Part shown: piece after piece, positions 48,280-58,256 of the stretch | Layout: each line of letters starts with the position of its first letter | Position numbering within the stretch: the stretch's first letter is position 1 | Source: Flavobacterium psychrophilum | GTDB lineage: Bacteria; Bacteroidota; Bacteroidia; Flavobacteriales; Flavobacteriaceae | NCBI GenBank assembly: GCA_001708385.1 | Contig: CP012388.1 | Span: 2,790,001-2,854,000, forward strand | Length of the DNA stretch: 64,000 bases | Direction of reading: 5' to 3' | Translations under genes and position numbers: made by a program | The notes under the pieces: generated by a model | What the model was told of the DNA's origin: nothing | The model's input: the letters and a program-made list of their open reading frames with translations, nothing else | Databases searched by the model: none

Positions 48280-48429
48280 AGCCCCAGCAGGGCGGTATGT
48301 TTATAGAAACAAGGAGCCTATAATAATTGAGCTCCGGAGGAGCGGTACATATTATTTCTATGCCGCTCCTCCGGAGCTCTCTGTTTCTGTACAAAATGTC
48401 AACTATAAATATACCGCTTCTCCGAAGCT
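48280..48429. repeat. nested palindromic intergenic element, copy 1
   Basis: A central hairpin of 17 perfect bp (48329-48345 with 48363-48379; core CTCCGGAGGAGCGG) is flanked by outer arms GGCGGTATGTTTATAG on the left and CTATAAATATACCGCTT on the right. The outer arms are themselves inverted repeats. The same layout recurs at 59426-59573. Confidence 0.85.
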
Positions 48430-48441
48430 ATCGATGTTTTG

Positions 48442-48462
48442 CCTCTGGCTTTAGCCAGGGGG
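48442..48462. repeat. short GC-rich hairpin
   Basis: CCTCTGGCTTTAGCCAGGGG-like hairpin (CTGGC paired with GCCAG, extended by C-G and T-G pairs) just after the nested palindrome. It is probably part of the same intergenic repeat cluster. Confidence 0.6.
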
Positions 48463-48474
48463 AGACAATAAGTT

Positions 48475-48840
48475 CTAATCATCTTCCGGAACTTCCTCAA
48501 TATATTCCATGATAAATATCTGGTAATTGTAGTGCATTTCTAAAGGACGTGCATGGTTAGTGCGCTTTAAAAAATCCAGTAATTGATTCAGGAAATTGGG
48601 GTCAGTTTCGCTGCCATCGGGGGCTTTCAGGCCAACAATGGCGTAATTGCCAAAACTGTCCGGGATGCTAAGCTTTTCATGCATTCCGGTATTTAGGACA
48701 AAACCACCTTCGAATATTTCGACAATGTCGTCAACGGTAACTTTTTGTATGGCATCGAAAAAAGCGTCGGATACATACCCTCTTTCAGCTTCAAGTTCTT
48801 TTCCGCCGGGCAGGCGAAATATCGCTTTATAATGTTGCAT
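48475..48840 (-). CDS. hypothetical small acidic protein
   Basis: This 121-residue protein is not recognised. It is acidic, soluble, with no signal peptide or membrane segment, and reads as a compact alpha/beta fold (YKAIFRLPGGKELEAERGYVSD at the start, YQIFIMEYIEEVPEDD at the end). It lies alone between the intergenic repeat cluster and the divergent SUFU-domain gene. Codon use and spacing support a real gene. Confidence 0.65.
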   Translation of the reverse strand: MQHYKAIFRLPGGKELEAERGYVSDAFFDAIQKVTVDDIVEIFEGGFVLNTGMHEKLSIPDSFGNYAIVGLKAPDGSETDPNFLNQLLDFLKRTNHARPLEMHYNYQIFIMEYIEEVPEDD

Positions 48841-48989
48841 AATTCTGTTTGTGTAATACTACTAAGGTAAAATATTTTGAAAAATCTCACAAACATTGGT
48901 ATAGTTTCCTGTATGGTTTTCAGAACCTTTTAGGTATAATTTATATATTTGATTGATGGTGTGCTGAAGTAAACTCTAAAATAGCAACA

Positions 48990-49598
48990 ATGGGATTATT
49001 CAATTTTAATAACAAAAAGAAACAAGAGAATAAATCAACGCCTGCCGAACGATACCTGCAGCATCTTGATGCGGTTTTTCAGCAGGAACCTATCTTTCAT
49101 AACGGGGGAAAAGGCAAAAACAAAATGGATAATGTCAGTGTGATGATTTACAAAGATGTTCCAGAGGAAGGTTTCATTACCGGAATAACCTACGGATTAT
49201 CGCTTTTTGAACACCCGGCATGGAAATTGGGCCGTCCTGAACTTTGCATTTCTGTTGAATCTACAGATGAGGATTGGGCAAGGGTAGCGGGTTTTATTGC
49301 AAATCAACTTGGCGGCGACTGTCCGTTTAGCTATGGACAGGCGATTAATTTTGGGCAGCAGGTAGCCGAAGAATCAGAGATGGATGCCTTTTTTGTATTT
49401 GCACCCAGTACACTGGATAAGGAAGATTGCCTGGATATTGAAGTTGGTGCTGATTACAAAATAAACATTGTGGGATTGTATCCAATGTATTCTAACGAGC
49501 TTGAAGCCTTTGGAGAAATGGGACTTGAGCAATTCTGGCATCATCCCAATTTTAATAACTACGCGGTAAACAGGGATCGTATTACTAATACAGAATAA
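48990..49598 (+). CDS. suppressor of fused (SUFU) domain protein
   Basis: This 202-residue protein belongs to the bacterial SUFU-domain family. Seen are the N-terminal helix PAERYLQHLDAVF and core motifs ITYGLSLFEHPAWKLGRPELCISVES and VAGFIANQLGGDCPFSYGQAINFG. Bacterial SUFU proteins often act as immunity or toxin-associated factors, but no toxin gene is adjacent, so no role is claimed. TATATTTG (48944-48951) is a probable -7 element. Confidence 0.87.
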   Translation: MGLFNFNNKKKQENKSTPAERYLQHLDAVFQQEPIFHNGGKGKNKMDNVSVMIYKDVPEEGFITGITYGLSLFEHPAWKLGRPELCISVESTDEDWARVAGFIANQLGGDCPFSYGQAINFGQQVAEESEMDAFFVFAPSTLDKEDCLDIEVGADYKINIVGLYPMYSNELEAFGEMGLEQFWHHPNFNNYAVNRDRITNTE

Positions 49599-49704
49599 CC
49601 AGATAATTGTATACAGTCCGTTTGTAGTGTAACCGTTTGATTTTCTTTTAATTATTCCCTTTCCGGTTTTTAATGTCGTACCTTACTTACCTAAATATAA
49701 TGTT

Positions 49705-49995
49705 ATGACAAAAGCCGAAAAGAAGGTGCAGTTGAACAAACTGATTGCCGAATTCCTTAAATCTACCGATAAAGAGCTGCTAACCAGGCTTCGTAACGAT
49801 ATATACAAAGAAATAAACAAACTTCCTATGTCGTCTAACGACAGGAATGCCACAGAAGAGTCGATGTATTTGTGGAATTATAACAGCGACAGGTATATTG
49901 AAAATCCTAAAAGTATCACTATCCGTACATCGCTTACTGCCGATTTTGAAGCAATCGTAAAAACCGTTGATATTTCTTTACTGAGTAACAAGTAA
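49705..49995 (+). CDS. hypothetical small protein
   Basis: This 96-residue protein is not recognised. It is highly charged, with a helical N-terminal half (KAEKKVQLNKLIAEFLKSTDKELLTRLRN) and a beta-like second half (SITIRTSLTADFEAIV). There is no signal peptide or membrane segment. It is followed by an unusual GC-rich structured stretch. Confidence 0.6.
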   Translation: MTKAEKKVQLNKLIAEFLKSTDKELLTRLRNDIYKEINKLPMSSNDRNATEESMYLWNYNSDRYIENPKSITIRTSLTADFEAIVKTVDISLLSNK

Positions 49996-50000
49996 GTGTT

Positions 50001-50135
50001 GTCGTTACGTCCTCATAGTGGTAACGCCAAAAATCAAGGAAGGATTTAGCGTTGGGAGAAGGAGAGCGACCCACGAGTCGAGCGCGGAGCAGCGAGCGGC
50101 TTGGGTCGGGATGGAAAATCCTGACGTAGATTTTA
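50001..50135. repeat. GC-rich intergenic element with nested complementary arms
   Basis: Several arms pair around a GC-rich centre: CGACCCA (50067) with TGGGTCG (50102), AGGATTT (50041) with AAATCCT (50116), AAAATC (50030) with GATTTT (50129), plus CGTTAC/GTAACG (50003/50021). The centre contains repeated CGAG. It may be a repeated REP-like element or a structured RNA; no protein reading is convincing. Confidence 0.5.
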
Positions 50136-50192
50136 AGTTGCCGTTATGCAGGCTTGAATTTTTGTTTCTTTTGTTTCAAGACAAAAGAAAAT

Positions 50193-50216
50193 AAAAAGCC
50201 CCACTTCCGTGAGGCT
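50193..50216 (-). terminator. probable terminator of the small lipoprotein gene
   Basis: An imperfect stem AGCCcCAC/GTGaGGCT (50197-50216) with an AAAA tract on its left, which becomes T on the minus strand. It lies 4 bases after the lipoprotein stop. Confidence 0.55.
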
Positions 50217-50220
50217 CATA

Positions 50221-50397
50221 TTATGCTTCTTTGGTCAAAGACCTTTGCTGTAATTTTTCGGCTGCCGATTTTGCAGTTTCAACATGGCTTATGCAGCGGC
50301 GTTTTCCGCCACAGCTGTAACGGTGAAGTTTTGGGCCGCATGATCCTAAAAGTAACAGTGTTGCAGCGCCCAGTATAAAAAAGTATTTCCTCTTCAT
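50221..50397 (-). CDS. small lipoprotein of unknown function
   Basis: This 58-residue protein has a lipobox (LLLLGSCGPK, Cys at about residue 20) and then a short, cysteine-containing, basic tail (YSCGGKRRCISHVETAKSAAEKL). The ATG at 50397 gives the cleanest signal peptide; upstream in-frame ATGs would add 5 to 16 residues. Too short for family assignment. It is probably a real small envelope protein. Confidence 0.6.
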   Translation of the reverse strand: MKRKYFFILGAATLLLLGSCGPKLHRYSCGGKRRCISHVETAKSAAEKLQQRSLTKEA

Positions 50398-50472
50398 TAT
50401 CATCAGTTTCATATTGTGGTAGTGATATTGCAAACAGTGTGCCAAATTATTGATACACTACATGTTAAAGCA

Positions 50473-52005
50473 TTACGCTATGTCTGCCGAAAGGCTCTGC
50501 ATCGCTTTAAGCTCCTCTAAATAATGGCGTTCGTTAGACAGTCGCGGTATCTTATGCTGTCCGCCAAGCTTGTCTTGTTCTTTAAGCCAGTCGTAAAACA
50601 GCTTAGGTCTCGCAACATTCAATACCAGCGGATTCAGCGTCATGTTGTTGTAGCGTTTCGCCTCATAATCGGAGTTTAATGACTGCAACGTTTCATCCAG
50701 TACGGTGCGGAAATGTTCGGCATCCGCCGGAGCCTGTTTAAACTCGATTATCCACTCATGTGCACCTTTTTCACGTCCTTCCATAAATACCGGGGCAACG
50801 GTATAATCAATTACTTCGTGTCCCGTTATTTTGCAGGCTTTAGCAATGGCACTATCGGTATTTTCTACCATTAGTTCTTCACCAAAAACATTAATGTGGT
50901 GCTTTGTTCTTCCTGTCACTTTTATGCGGTACGGGTCGATTGATGTAAACCTAACCGTGTCGCCAATCATATAACGCCAAAGTCCCGAATTGGTAGTGAT
51001 AACTATAGCATAGTTTTTATTCAGCTGAACTTCTGCAAGCGGAATAACCCTTTGCTCTAAGGTCCCAAAAGTATCCATAGGGATAAATTCGTAGAAAATT
51101 CCGTAGTCCAGCATTAGCAATAGCTCATTGCTGTCGTTGGAATCCTGTATGGCAAAGAATCCTTCGGATGCGTTGTATATTTCGTAATATCTAAAGTCCG
51201 CTTTAGGCAGTATCTTTTTGTATTGATCGCGATAGGGTTCAAAACTCACGCCGCCGTGAAAGTATACTTCCAGGTTGGGCCATATTTCCATAAGGTTGCC
51301 TTTTCCGGTTTCTTCAAGGGCACGGTTCATAAGCACCAGCATCCAGGAGGGAACGCCTGCAAAACTGGTAACGTTCTCATTTATGGTTTCTTTTACAATG
51401 GCCGGCAGCTTGGTTTCCCATTCGCTCATAAGCGACACCTTATTACTTGGTGTGCTGCTAAATTCTGCCCATATTGGCATGTTGTCTATAAGTATGGCAG
51501 AAAGGTCGCCAAAAAAGGAGTTGTTGTCTTCATAGAGCTGTTTACTGCCTCCAAGGCGAAGCGACTTGCCAGTGAATAGCTGCGACTCTTCATTATTGTT
51601 TAAATAAAGGCAAAGCAGGTCTTTTGCCGCCTTATAGTGGCAGTCTTCTAGCGCATCGCTGCTTACGGGGATAAATTTACTCTTGGCGTTGGTTGTTCCG
51701 CTGGATTTTGCAAACCATTTTATCGGCGTAGGCCAAAAAACGTTCTGCTCGCCACGGCGGGTCTGTTCGATAATAGGCTCCAGGTCTTCATAGGTAGAAA
51801 CAGGAACCCTCTCGGCGAATGCCCTGTAATTTTTGGCCGATGCAAAGTCGTACTTACGGCCTATAACCGTATGTTCTGCTGTGCGTATTAGGCTCATTAG
51901 CAGCTCGTCCTGAACTTCATTAGGGTATTTCAGGAACAATTCTATCTGGTGGACACGTTTTTTGAGTATCCACGAAGCAATTGAATTGATAATTGGCAAT
52001 GCCAT
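50473..52005 (-). CDS. GH3-family acyl-acid-amido synthetase
   Basis: This 510-residue protein is of the GH3 auxin-responsive family, an adenylate-forming enzyme that in plants joins amino acids to hormone acids. Characteristic stretches are TRRGEQNVFWPTPIKWFAKSSGTTNAKSKFIPVS (the ATP-binding SSGTT loop) and SGLWRYMIGDTVRFTS. Its substrate in bacteria is unknown. It is divergent from the DUF2797 gene with 40 bases between the starts. Confidence 0.9.
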   Translation of the reverse strand: MALPIINSIASWILKKRVHQIELFLKYPNEVQDELLMSLIRTAEHTVIGRKYDFASAKNYRAFAERVPVSTYEDLEPIIEQTRRGEQNVFWPTPIKWFAKSSGTTNAKSKFIPVSSDALEDCHYKAAKDLLCLYLNNNEESQLFTGKSLRLGGSKQLYEDNNSFFGDLSAILIDNMPIWAEFSSTPSNKVSLMSEWETKLPAIVKETINENVTSFAGVPSWMLVLMNRALEETGKGNLMEIWPNLEVYFHGGVSFEPYRDQYKKILPKADFRYYEIYNASEGFFAIQDSNDSNELLLMLDYGIFYEFIPMDTFGTLEQRVIPLAEVQLNKNYAIVITTNSGLWRYMIGDTVRFTSIDPYRIKVTGRTKHHINVFGEELMVENTDSAIAKACKITGHEVIDYTVAPVFMEGREKGAHEWIIEFKQAPADAEHFRTVLDETLQSLNSDYEAKRYNNMTLNPLVLNVARPKLFYDWLKEQDKLGGQHKIPRLSNERHYLEELKAMQSLSADIA

Positions 52006-52020
52006 ATTTTAGTATCTTTA
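51993..52020 (+). promoter_or_regulatory. promoter of the DUF2797 gene
   Basis: TTG (51993-51995), 17 bases, TATCTTTA (52013-52020), one mismatch to the -7 consensus. It overlaps the first codons of the divergent GH3 gene. Confidence 0.5.
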
Positions 52021-52045
52021 TGCCCATAAAAATACTAAATTTTCC

Positions 52046-52843
52046 ATGCAATACGAAGGGGTTTTAACAAAAATGCAGACAGAGGCGGGCAGCCCTATAC
52101 AATATTACCTTGTTTTTGAAGATAGTTTTTTAAACGTGAACCAGTTGCTGGGTAAGGACTTAGAGATAAATTTCATGGGTTTTTGCTGCTTAAACTGCAG
52201 TAAGAAAAAAAAGATATACCGTCAGGGGTTTTGTTATGATTGTTTCTATAGTTCGGCTTCGGCGGGCGACTGGATCATGCGCCCCGAACTGAGTACTGCA
52301 CATTTGGATATCGCCGACCGTGACCTGGAATTTGAGAAGAAAGTGCAGCTTCAGCCCCACGTGGTTTACCTTGCGGTAGCCAGCGATATGAAAGTAGGGG
52401 TGACCCGAAAAACACAGGTGCCTACCCGATGGATAGATCAGGGTGCATCGTGGGCTACACCACTTGTTGAAGTGCCAAACCGATACCTTGCAGGAATAAC
52501 CGAGGTGGCGCTTAAAAGCCATTTTTCGGATAAGATCAACTGGAAGAGGATGCTTTTAAATGAGCTGACAACTATCGACCTGCTTGCCAGGAGAAATGAA
52601 GTGCGTAACCTGCTGCCTGAAGAAGTACAGCCTTATTTTGATACTACCGCAGAGAAATTATATACACTGGATTATCCGGTACTGCAATACCCTAAAAAAG
52701 TAGCGGGAAGCCTTAATCTTTCCACCACTCCAATTTACAACGGAAAACTGATGGGTATTAAAGGACAATACCTTTTGTTTGAAGACGGTACGGTTTTTAA
52801 TGTGCGTTCGTACGAAGGTTTTGTTGTAAGGATATTGGTATAG
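52046..52843 (+). CDS. DUF2797 family protein
   Basis: This 265-residue protein is of the DUF2797 family. It has a zinc-ribbon-like cluster of paired cysteines (CCLNCSKKKK and GFCYDCFYSS, about residues 49-74) and the conserved VYLAVASDMKVGVTR segment, then QVPTRWIDQGAS. Function is unknown. The first half probably binds metal; the remainder recalls nuclease-like GIY-YIG folds, but I see no clear catalytic set. Confidence 0.82.
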   Translation: MQYEGVLTKMQTEAGSPIQYYLVFEDSFLNVNQLLGKDLEINFMGFCCLNCSKKKKIYRQGFCYDCFYSSASAGDWIMRPELSTAHLDIADRDLEFEKKVQLQPHVVYLAVASDMKVGVTRKTQVPTRWIDQGASWATPLVEVPNRYLAGITEVALKSHFSDKINWKRMLLNELTTIDLLARRNEVRNLLPEEVQPYFDTTAEKLYTLDYPVLQYPKKVAGSLNLSTTPIYNGKLMGIKGQYLLFEDGTVFNVRSYEGFVVRILV

Positions 52844-52962
52844 TTTGATTACTGGTTGTTAGTTGTTGGTTTCAAAATGAACTTTCGAAAAACAGTAAAA
52901 TGTTAAAAATCATGGCTATGGGTTTATAGTTGCGTAATTTTGTATTCTAAATATTTAACGCC

Positions 52963-53172
52963 ATGAAGAATTTTATCGAGATTTTAGAGAATCAGGTGCC
53001 GGTTGCATCTGTAAATATAAACCATATTGTAAGCCTTACCGCAGTTGAAGACGAGGTAACTCACCTACTGCTTTCAACAGGAGAAACAATACCTGTAAAT
53101 TTGAGTTATGACGAAGTCAAAAAGCTGATTGAAGCAGAATCGGCAGGTAGTTTTTTAACAACTTTTAGTTAA
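52963..53172 (+). CDS. hypothetical small protein
   Basis: This 69-residue protein is not recognised. Its pattern (VNINHIVSLTAVEDEVTHLLLSTGETIPV, then YDEVKKLIE) recalls small beta-plus-helix proteins such as FlbD, but I would not name it. It is soluble with no signal peptide. It has a -7-like TAATTTTG (52935-52942) and its own terminator, which supports a real gene. Confidence 0.6.
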   Translation: MKNFIEILENQVPVASVNINHIVSLTAVEDEVTHLLLSTGETIPVNLSYDEVKKLIEAESAGSFLTTFS

Positions 53173-53195
53173 GATATAAGCAATACTAAAATAGT

Positions 53196-53230
53196 AAAAA
53201 GCCTGATGAACATATTCATCAGGCTTTTTT
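53196..53230. terminator. bidirectional terminator
   Basis: A perfect 15-bp stem (53196-53210 with 53215-53229) with CATA loop, A tract on one side and T tract on the other, between convergent genes. Confidence 0.9.
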
Positions 53231-53297
53231 ATAGCTGTATTTCATGTTTGAGTGGGTAACCCGAACCGGAACTCAAAACATTGTACCGCGCTTCGCG

Positions 53298-55967
53298 CTA
53301 TTCTTTTTTCTCTTTTTTCTTAAACAGTCCCTGTATTACTTTACCGGCTGCTTCTTTACCTTTTTCTTCAAGCTGCTGCTTGGTTGGGGTAGGTGTCTGC
53401 GTTTTTGTAGTATCTGTGCTTGTAGCAGGCTTGTTTCCGTTTAAACGTTTGTTTATAGCTTCTTTACCTTTATCTTTCGCTTCGTTTACATACATGTCTT
53501 TTTGCTGTTTCGCCAGGTCTGTAGTAAGTTTAGTAATGGCTTTAGGTAAATCGGTAGATACTTTTGGATTTTTAAAATTACCCGTAAGCAGTGCCGTTAC
53601 CGGAACGCTTATCTTACTTGCATCTACACCTTTGAGTTTGCCGATAAGGTTGTTAATATCGCTGCCCAGGTATTTTGCAGGAACATCAAACGCTACATTG
53701 TAGGCTATGTTTTGGTCGAACCCATGCGTACCATCTACCTTAATAGCAATATCCTGATATTTGAGATCGATCGGCTTAATAAGCACTTTACCTTTTTCAA
53801 AAGTAAGGTTTATCTTTTTATTCAGGTCGATCTTTTTAGGATCTAAGAATTTTACGTTAGATGTTAATGCTGAAAGTAATTTCGAATTCTCAGGGTTAAT
53901 AGCCGTTTGCGCCAGTTGTCCTAAGAAATCTCCCGAAAGCGAGTTAAGATCCGGTGTCATTTCTTTTGCATCAAGGTTACCGTTTACTTTAATGTTGGTG
54001 TTCAGCTTTCCTGTAATAACGCCTGCTATGGGCGCGATAGACTTAAGCATCTCCAATTGCGTAAACGACTGTGTAATATCGATATTGCTTAACGCAAGGT
54101 CAACATCAAACGTTGGCACTTTCGCTTTTGTAGATACCGTACCGTTCATGCCTATGTTTCCGCCGAAGATGGATGTTTTTACATTTTGTAATGTAACCGC
54201 CTCATCTTTAATGATCATTTTGCCTGAAACATCTTTAAGGTTCAGGTTGTCATAAACTACAGTTCCCGCTTTGGCTGTAATGGTGCAGTCAAGAAACGCA
54301 GGAATTTTAACATCTGTTGATGGAGTAGTGGTTTTGGTAACCTTTTCTTCAGCAGAACCCTGCTCTGTAGTTTTAGTTGTTGTAGTCTTAGGAGCTGCCG
54401 GAGCCATGAAATCGGCTACCAATAGCTTGTTAGAATTCATGTTGAAATTTCCCTTAAGCGTTTGGTCTTTAAATACAAAGCCGTAAAAATTATCCAGTGT
54501 TCCGGTTACAGAAATATCAGAACCTCCGGTTACAGCGTCAAATTTGCTCAGTGTAATACGGCTTGGGTTAAATTGTATTGCAGCCTGGTTTATTTTAATA
54601 GGCTTAGCGAGTCCTTCACCTGCGTAGGTAAATCCGCTTAAGCTCATGCTCCCGTTATTCTGTATCTTCTCATACTGGCTTGTCTCAACCGACTTCATGT
54701 CGAATTTTGTTTCAACATCAGCTTTTAATATACCCGATAATGGAATATCAAGTTTCACAGGGTAGGCTTTAGATACGTTGCCAAGGTTCACAGTACCTTT
54801 TAGTCTGGCGTCAACTAAAGCATTTTCGGCAATGTTTTTTATGGTAGCACTTGCGTCAAATACATCTTGGTCTATCCTGAAGGATAGTTTATCAAGGTTT
54901 ACGTAAGTATCGTTAAGTACACCTGTTTCGTTGATGATCTTGGTGTCAATAACAATATTCTGAACCGATTTTGGCAGGTCAGGGTATTTAAATGATGCAT
55001 TGTTAGATGCAATAGCAATGTTGAATTTAGGGATAGAATTATCGCTGTTCAGTCCGTTTACCTTACCGTTGATGGTGAAATCACCTTCCGTTTTAACCGA
55101 TGCAAGGTTGCCGGAGTACTGTGCAGGCACTAACCCCAAAAAGTTTTTAAACGATGAGGTTGGCGTTTTAAATGTAATATCTATCTGTTGTCCCTGTTCT
55201 ACCATTGCAAATGACCCGTCAAACTCCAAAGGCAATTGGTTAATAAGTGCCTTGTTGTTTTTAAAGGTGTAAATGCTTTTGTCAAGGTCAAGCCCCAGTA
55301 CCGCATCAAGGCTAAGCGCTACATTGTTCATGTAGTTCGACTTGTCCATTGTAAGCGAAAGTTTTGCCGTGGTTTTAGTATCAAGGTCAAGCTTGTTGGC
55401 TGCCATGTTTCCCTTACCCTCATGGTTAAGGCTGTCTATAACCATATTGATTTTAGAGCGCTCGTCGTAATAGCGAAAACGCAGGTTTTCTACTTTATAG
55501 CTTTGCATATTTAGTGCAAACGGCTTACTCTCTTTGTCATCAGGTGTAGCGGCTTTGTCATCTTTAATTGCAATGTCAAAGTTTCCTATGCCATCTTTAT
55601 TAAAAAGAATGTTTATTATTCCGTCTTTAGTACCTACATACTCAATATTCATCGGTTCGCCATCTCCTTTAAAAAGCTCCTTAACCGACATATCAAGATC
55701 TATGTGACCCATATATACCAGCGTATCGCCGGCAAACGGAGCCTTATTGATGATGCTAAGCTTGTCTATTTGTACATTCGCTTTCGGGAAACTCCTGAAA
55801 AGGCTCAGGCTTACATCCTCAAAAGCAACGGTAGCATCAACTTTTTCGTTAATGGCCTTAACCACAAGTTCCTTTATTTTATTCTTAAACAAGAAAGGTG
55901 TTGCAACTAACAGTATGATAATCACCAGTAGTGTAATACCTGTCCACTTCAATATTTTCTTAACCAT
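53298..55967 (-). CDS. AsmA-family envelope protein
   Basis: This 889-residue protein is of the same design as the one at 12674. It has a single N-terminal membrane helix (WTGITLLVIIILLVATPFLF), a long beta-rich periplasmic part with repeated LDKLSFRID- and DVKIPAFLDCTI-type strands, an AsmA C-terminal region and a Lys/Glu-rich tail. An acidic Thr-rich linker (about residues 515-550) interrupts the body. It probably bridges or shuttles lipids between membranes, by family only. It is transcribed alone. Confidence 0.85.
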   Translation of the reverse strand: MVKKILKWTGITLLVIIILLVATPFLFKNKIKELVVKAINEKVDATVAFEDVSLSLFRSFPKANVQIDKLSIINKAPFAGDTLVYMGHIDLDMSVKELFKGDGEPMNIEYVGTKDGIINILFNKDGIGNFDIAIKDDKAATPDDKESKPFALNMQSYKVENLRFRYYDERSKINMVIDSLNHEGKGNMAANKLDLDTKTTAKLSLTMDKSNYMNNVALSLDAVLGLDLDKSIYTFKNNKALINQLPLEFDGSFAMVEQGQQIDITFKTPTSSFKNFLGLVPAQYSGNLASVKTEGDFTINGKVNGLNSDNSIPKFNIAIASNNASFKYPDLPKSVQNIVIDTKIINETGVLNDTYVNLDKLSFRIDQDVFDASATIKNIAENALVDARLKGTVNLGNVSKAYPVKLDIPLSGILKADVETKFDMKSVETSQYEKIQNNGSMSLSGFTYAGEGLAKPIKINQAAIQFNPSRITLSKFDAVTGGSDISVTGTLDNFYGFVFKDQTLKGNFNMNSNKLLVADFMAPAAPKTTTTKTTEQGSAEEKVTKTTTPSTDVKIPAFLDCTITAKAGTVVYDNLNLKDVSGKMIIKDEAVTLQNVKTSIFGGNIGMNGTVSTKAKVPTFDVDLALSNIDITQSFTQLEMLKSIAPIAGVITGKLNTNIKVNGNLDAKEMTPDLNSLSGDFLGQLAQTAINPENSKLLSALTSNVKFLDPKKIDLNKKINLTFEKGKVLIKPIDLKYQDIAIKVDGTHGFDQNIAYNVAFDVPAKYLGSDINNLIGKLKGVDASKISVPVTALLTGNFKNPKVSTDLPKAITKLTTDLAKQQKDMYVNEAKDKGKEAINKRLNGNKPATSTDTTKTQTPTPTKQQLEEKGKEAAGKVIQGLFKKKEKKE

Positions 55968-56208
55968 AGTACATTTTATTTTGCCCTAAAGATAAAGAAT
56001 AATGCCTTTTACATACTTTAAAATTTTAACAATTGTGACATAATTGTTTTTTTAAGAAAATTAATTGTAGTAGCTGTTTTCCTGATAAATTAACCATTTG
56101 GTTTGATTAGTCGGGTTAAAGACATAACGATACTAATTCAAAATCAGCATAACTTTACTGGTAATGATTACAATAAAACCGGGTAACTGAAGCATAAAAT
56201 GTAAAAGT

Positions 56209-56244
56209 AAAAAAGCGGAATGATATAAACCATTCCGCTTTTTT
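56209..56244 (-). terminator. terminator of sppA
   Basis: A perfect 14-bp stem (56209-56222 with 56231-56244), 8-base loop, A tract on the left that serves the minus strand. It lies 22 bases after the sppA stop. Confidence 0.85.
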
Positions 56245-56266
56245 TATGTAGTCTTTATAGAGAGCC

Positions 56267-58090
56267 TTATTTTATGTTTATCTCATAAGGCAGCATAACC
56301 TGTGTGCCTTTAAGCTGGCTTACACGGCGAATGCGCTCAATAACTTTGTAGTTTTCTTCGCCAACTTCCTCTTTAATAAACTCTTCTTTCGTTTTTGCTA
56401 AAGGCAGTCCTGTAAGGTTAGCAAAAAGCTTGCTAAGATCCCTCTCGAATTCAGGATAGTCATGTACAAAATAATCGGTAGTCTTGCCCAGTTTTGCAGC
56501 ATGTTTAATGGCAGCGTCAAGTCCGCCAATTTCGTCAACAAGTCCAATCCTTTTCGCATCGGTACCGCTCCAAACACGTCCCTGGCCAATAGCATCTACC
56601 TGCTCGGGGGTTAGTTTACGGCCTGCGGCAACACGGCTTACAAATGTTTTATAAACGTTTTCTACGCTTTCCTGTATAATAGCCTTTGTATCATCTTTAA
56701 GTGGAGAGAAAACACTGTAGCCCGATGCGTTCTTATGTGTGCTTACCTGTTCTGTATGAATACCTATTTTGTTAGAAAGCTCGGTAAAGTTAGGCAGCAT
56801 GCCAAACACACCGATAGATCCTGTAATAGTACCTTCTTCAGCAAAAATGCGATTGGCATTACATGAAATGTAGTAACCGCCCGATGCTGCTACGTTACCC
56901 ATAGAAACCACAACCGGTTTCACTTTTTTAGTCAGTTCAATATCCCTCCATATAAGTTCAGAAGTCAGTGCGCTTCCACCCGGAGAGTCAACACGAAGAA
57001 CAATAGCTTTTACTGCTTTGTTATCGCGGGCCGCTTTAAGGGCATCCCTCATTGCGCCTTCGCCAATAATATTTACATCACCTTCGCCACCGCGAATTTC
57101 ACCCTGTGCATAAATTACAGCGATCTCGTCTTCCGCGCCCGATAGCAGGTCGTTAATAGCATTTGCCTGTACATAATCAAGAATATCAACACTGTTGTAT
57201 TCTTCGTCTTTTTTCACCTTAAGTGCTTTTTTAATTCCGTTGCGGAATTCGTCTTCGTAACCTATTTTGTCAATAAGTCTAACCTGTTTTGCCAGTTCGG
57301 GAGTACGGGCGCCCAGCCTGTCGGCAATGCTGTTAAGGCTGTCTACCGGTATTTTACGGCTTTTAGAAATATCGGTAACTACCGAACTCCAAACCGAATT
57401 TAGCAATGTAGTTAGCTGCTCCCTGTTTTCAGGGCTCATTTCGTTGCTTAAGAACGGCTCAACGGCACTTTTAAATTTACCGTGACGGATAACTTCCATC
57501 TTAATACCTGTTTTTTCCTGAAGGTCTTTGTAAAACATAACTTCAGACGATAAACCTTTAAAGTCTATTTCGCCAACCGGGTTAAGATATACAGTATCGG
57601 CAACCGAGTTAAGGTAATAATCGCTTTGCGAATAACCATCAGAATAGGCCACGACAAACTTGCCCGACTTTTTAAAAGCTTCAAGCTCGTCACGAAGCGC
57701 TTTGTTTTGCGCAATACCCAATGAGGTGCTGCTATTGGTTATAGAAATACCTTTAATCCTGTCATCTTTTTTAGCAGCATCAATGGCTTTTATAATATCC
57801 ATTACACCGTCTTTAGGTTCAGAATCCAGCATTGCAAAATCCTTGTATTTAAATTTTCCGCCGTAATCGTTGGTTACTTTGGTAATGTCAAGCTCTATAA
57901 CTGAATTGTCTTTTACGGTAACAACATCTTTATCGTTGCCACCTGTAACAGCAGCCACAATTACACCTACCAAAAAGAGCAGGAAGAATACGATTAGCAT
58001 AAAAAAGAAAATTCCTGTTACCGTGGCCATTACACTCTTAAAGAAAGAAGGGCCGGCGGGTTTTTGCGGGTATCTTGGTGTTTCGTTCAT
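56267..58090 (-). CDS. sppA: signal peptide peptidase SppA, 67K type
   Basis: This 607-residue membrane-anchored serine peptidase degrades cleaved signal peptides. It has an N-terminal membrane helix ([21 protein letters not shown]) and two ClpP-like domains, as in E. coli SppA. The catalytic pair is visible: K207 in [11 protein letters not shown] (first domain) and S403 in [11 protein letters not shown] (second domain). It is single, with its own terminator. Confidence 0.94.
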   Translation of the reverse strand: MNETPRYPQKPAGPSFFKSVMATVTGIFFFMLIVFFLLFLVGVIVAAVTGGNDKDVVTVKDNSVIELDITKVTNDYGGKFKYKDFAMLDSEPKDGVMDIIKAIDAAKKDDRIKGISITNSSTSLGIAQNKALRDELEAFKKSGKFVVAYSDGYSQSDYYLNSVADTVYLNPVGEIDFKGLSSEVMFYKDLQEKTGIKMEVIRHGKFKSAVEPFLSNEMSPENREQLTTLLNSVWSSVVTDISKSRKIPVDSLNSIADRLGARTPELAKQVRLIDKIGYEDEFRNGIKKALKVKKDEEYNSVDILDYVQANAINDLLSGAEDEIAVIYAQGEIRGGEGDVNIIGEGAMRDALKAARDNKAVKAIVLRVDSPGGSALTSELIWRDIELTKKVKPVVVSMGNVAASGGYYISCNANRIFAEEGTITGSIGVFGMLPNFTELSNKIGIHTEQVSTHKNASGYSVFSPLKDDTKAIIQESVENVYKTFVSRVAAGRKLTPEQVDAIGQGRVWSGTDAKRIGLVDEIGGLDAAIKHAAKLGKTTDYFVHDYPEFERDLSKLFANLTGLPLAKTKEEFIKEEVGEENYKVIERIRRVSQLKGTQVMLPYEINIK

Positions 58091-58256
58091 TTTAAATATG
58101 AATAGTTTATTTACGGTACTAGTCGCATTAATGGCGATAATGTTACAATATACGAAGATAGAATTTTAGGATAGTAATGTTAAAGCCTGTTTTAAAATTA
58201 TTAACAGCCGCCAATAATTTTAAAACCCTAGCATAGTTTTGTGTTACTTTGCAGGT

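Noticed and set aside
53244..54255. Several plus-strand ORFs across the AsmA gene
   Set aside because: They are antisense shadows of the well-supported minus-strand AsmA-family protein.
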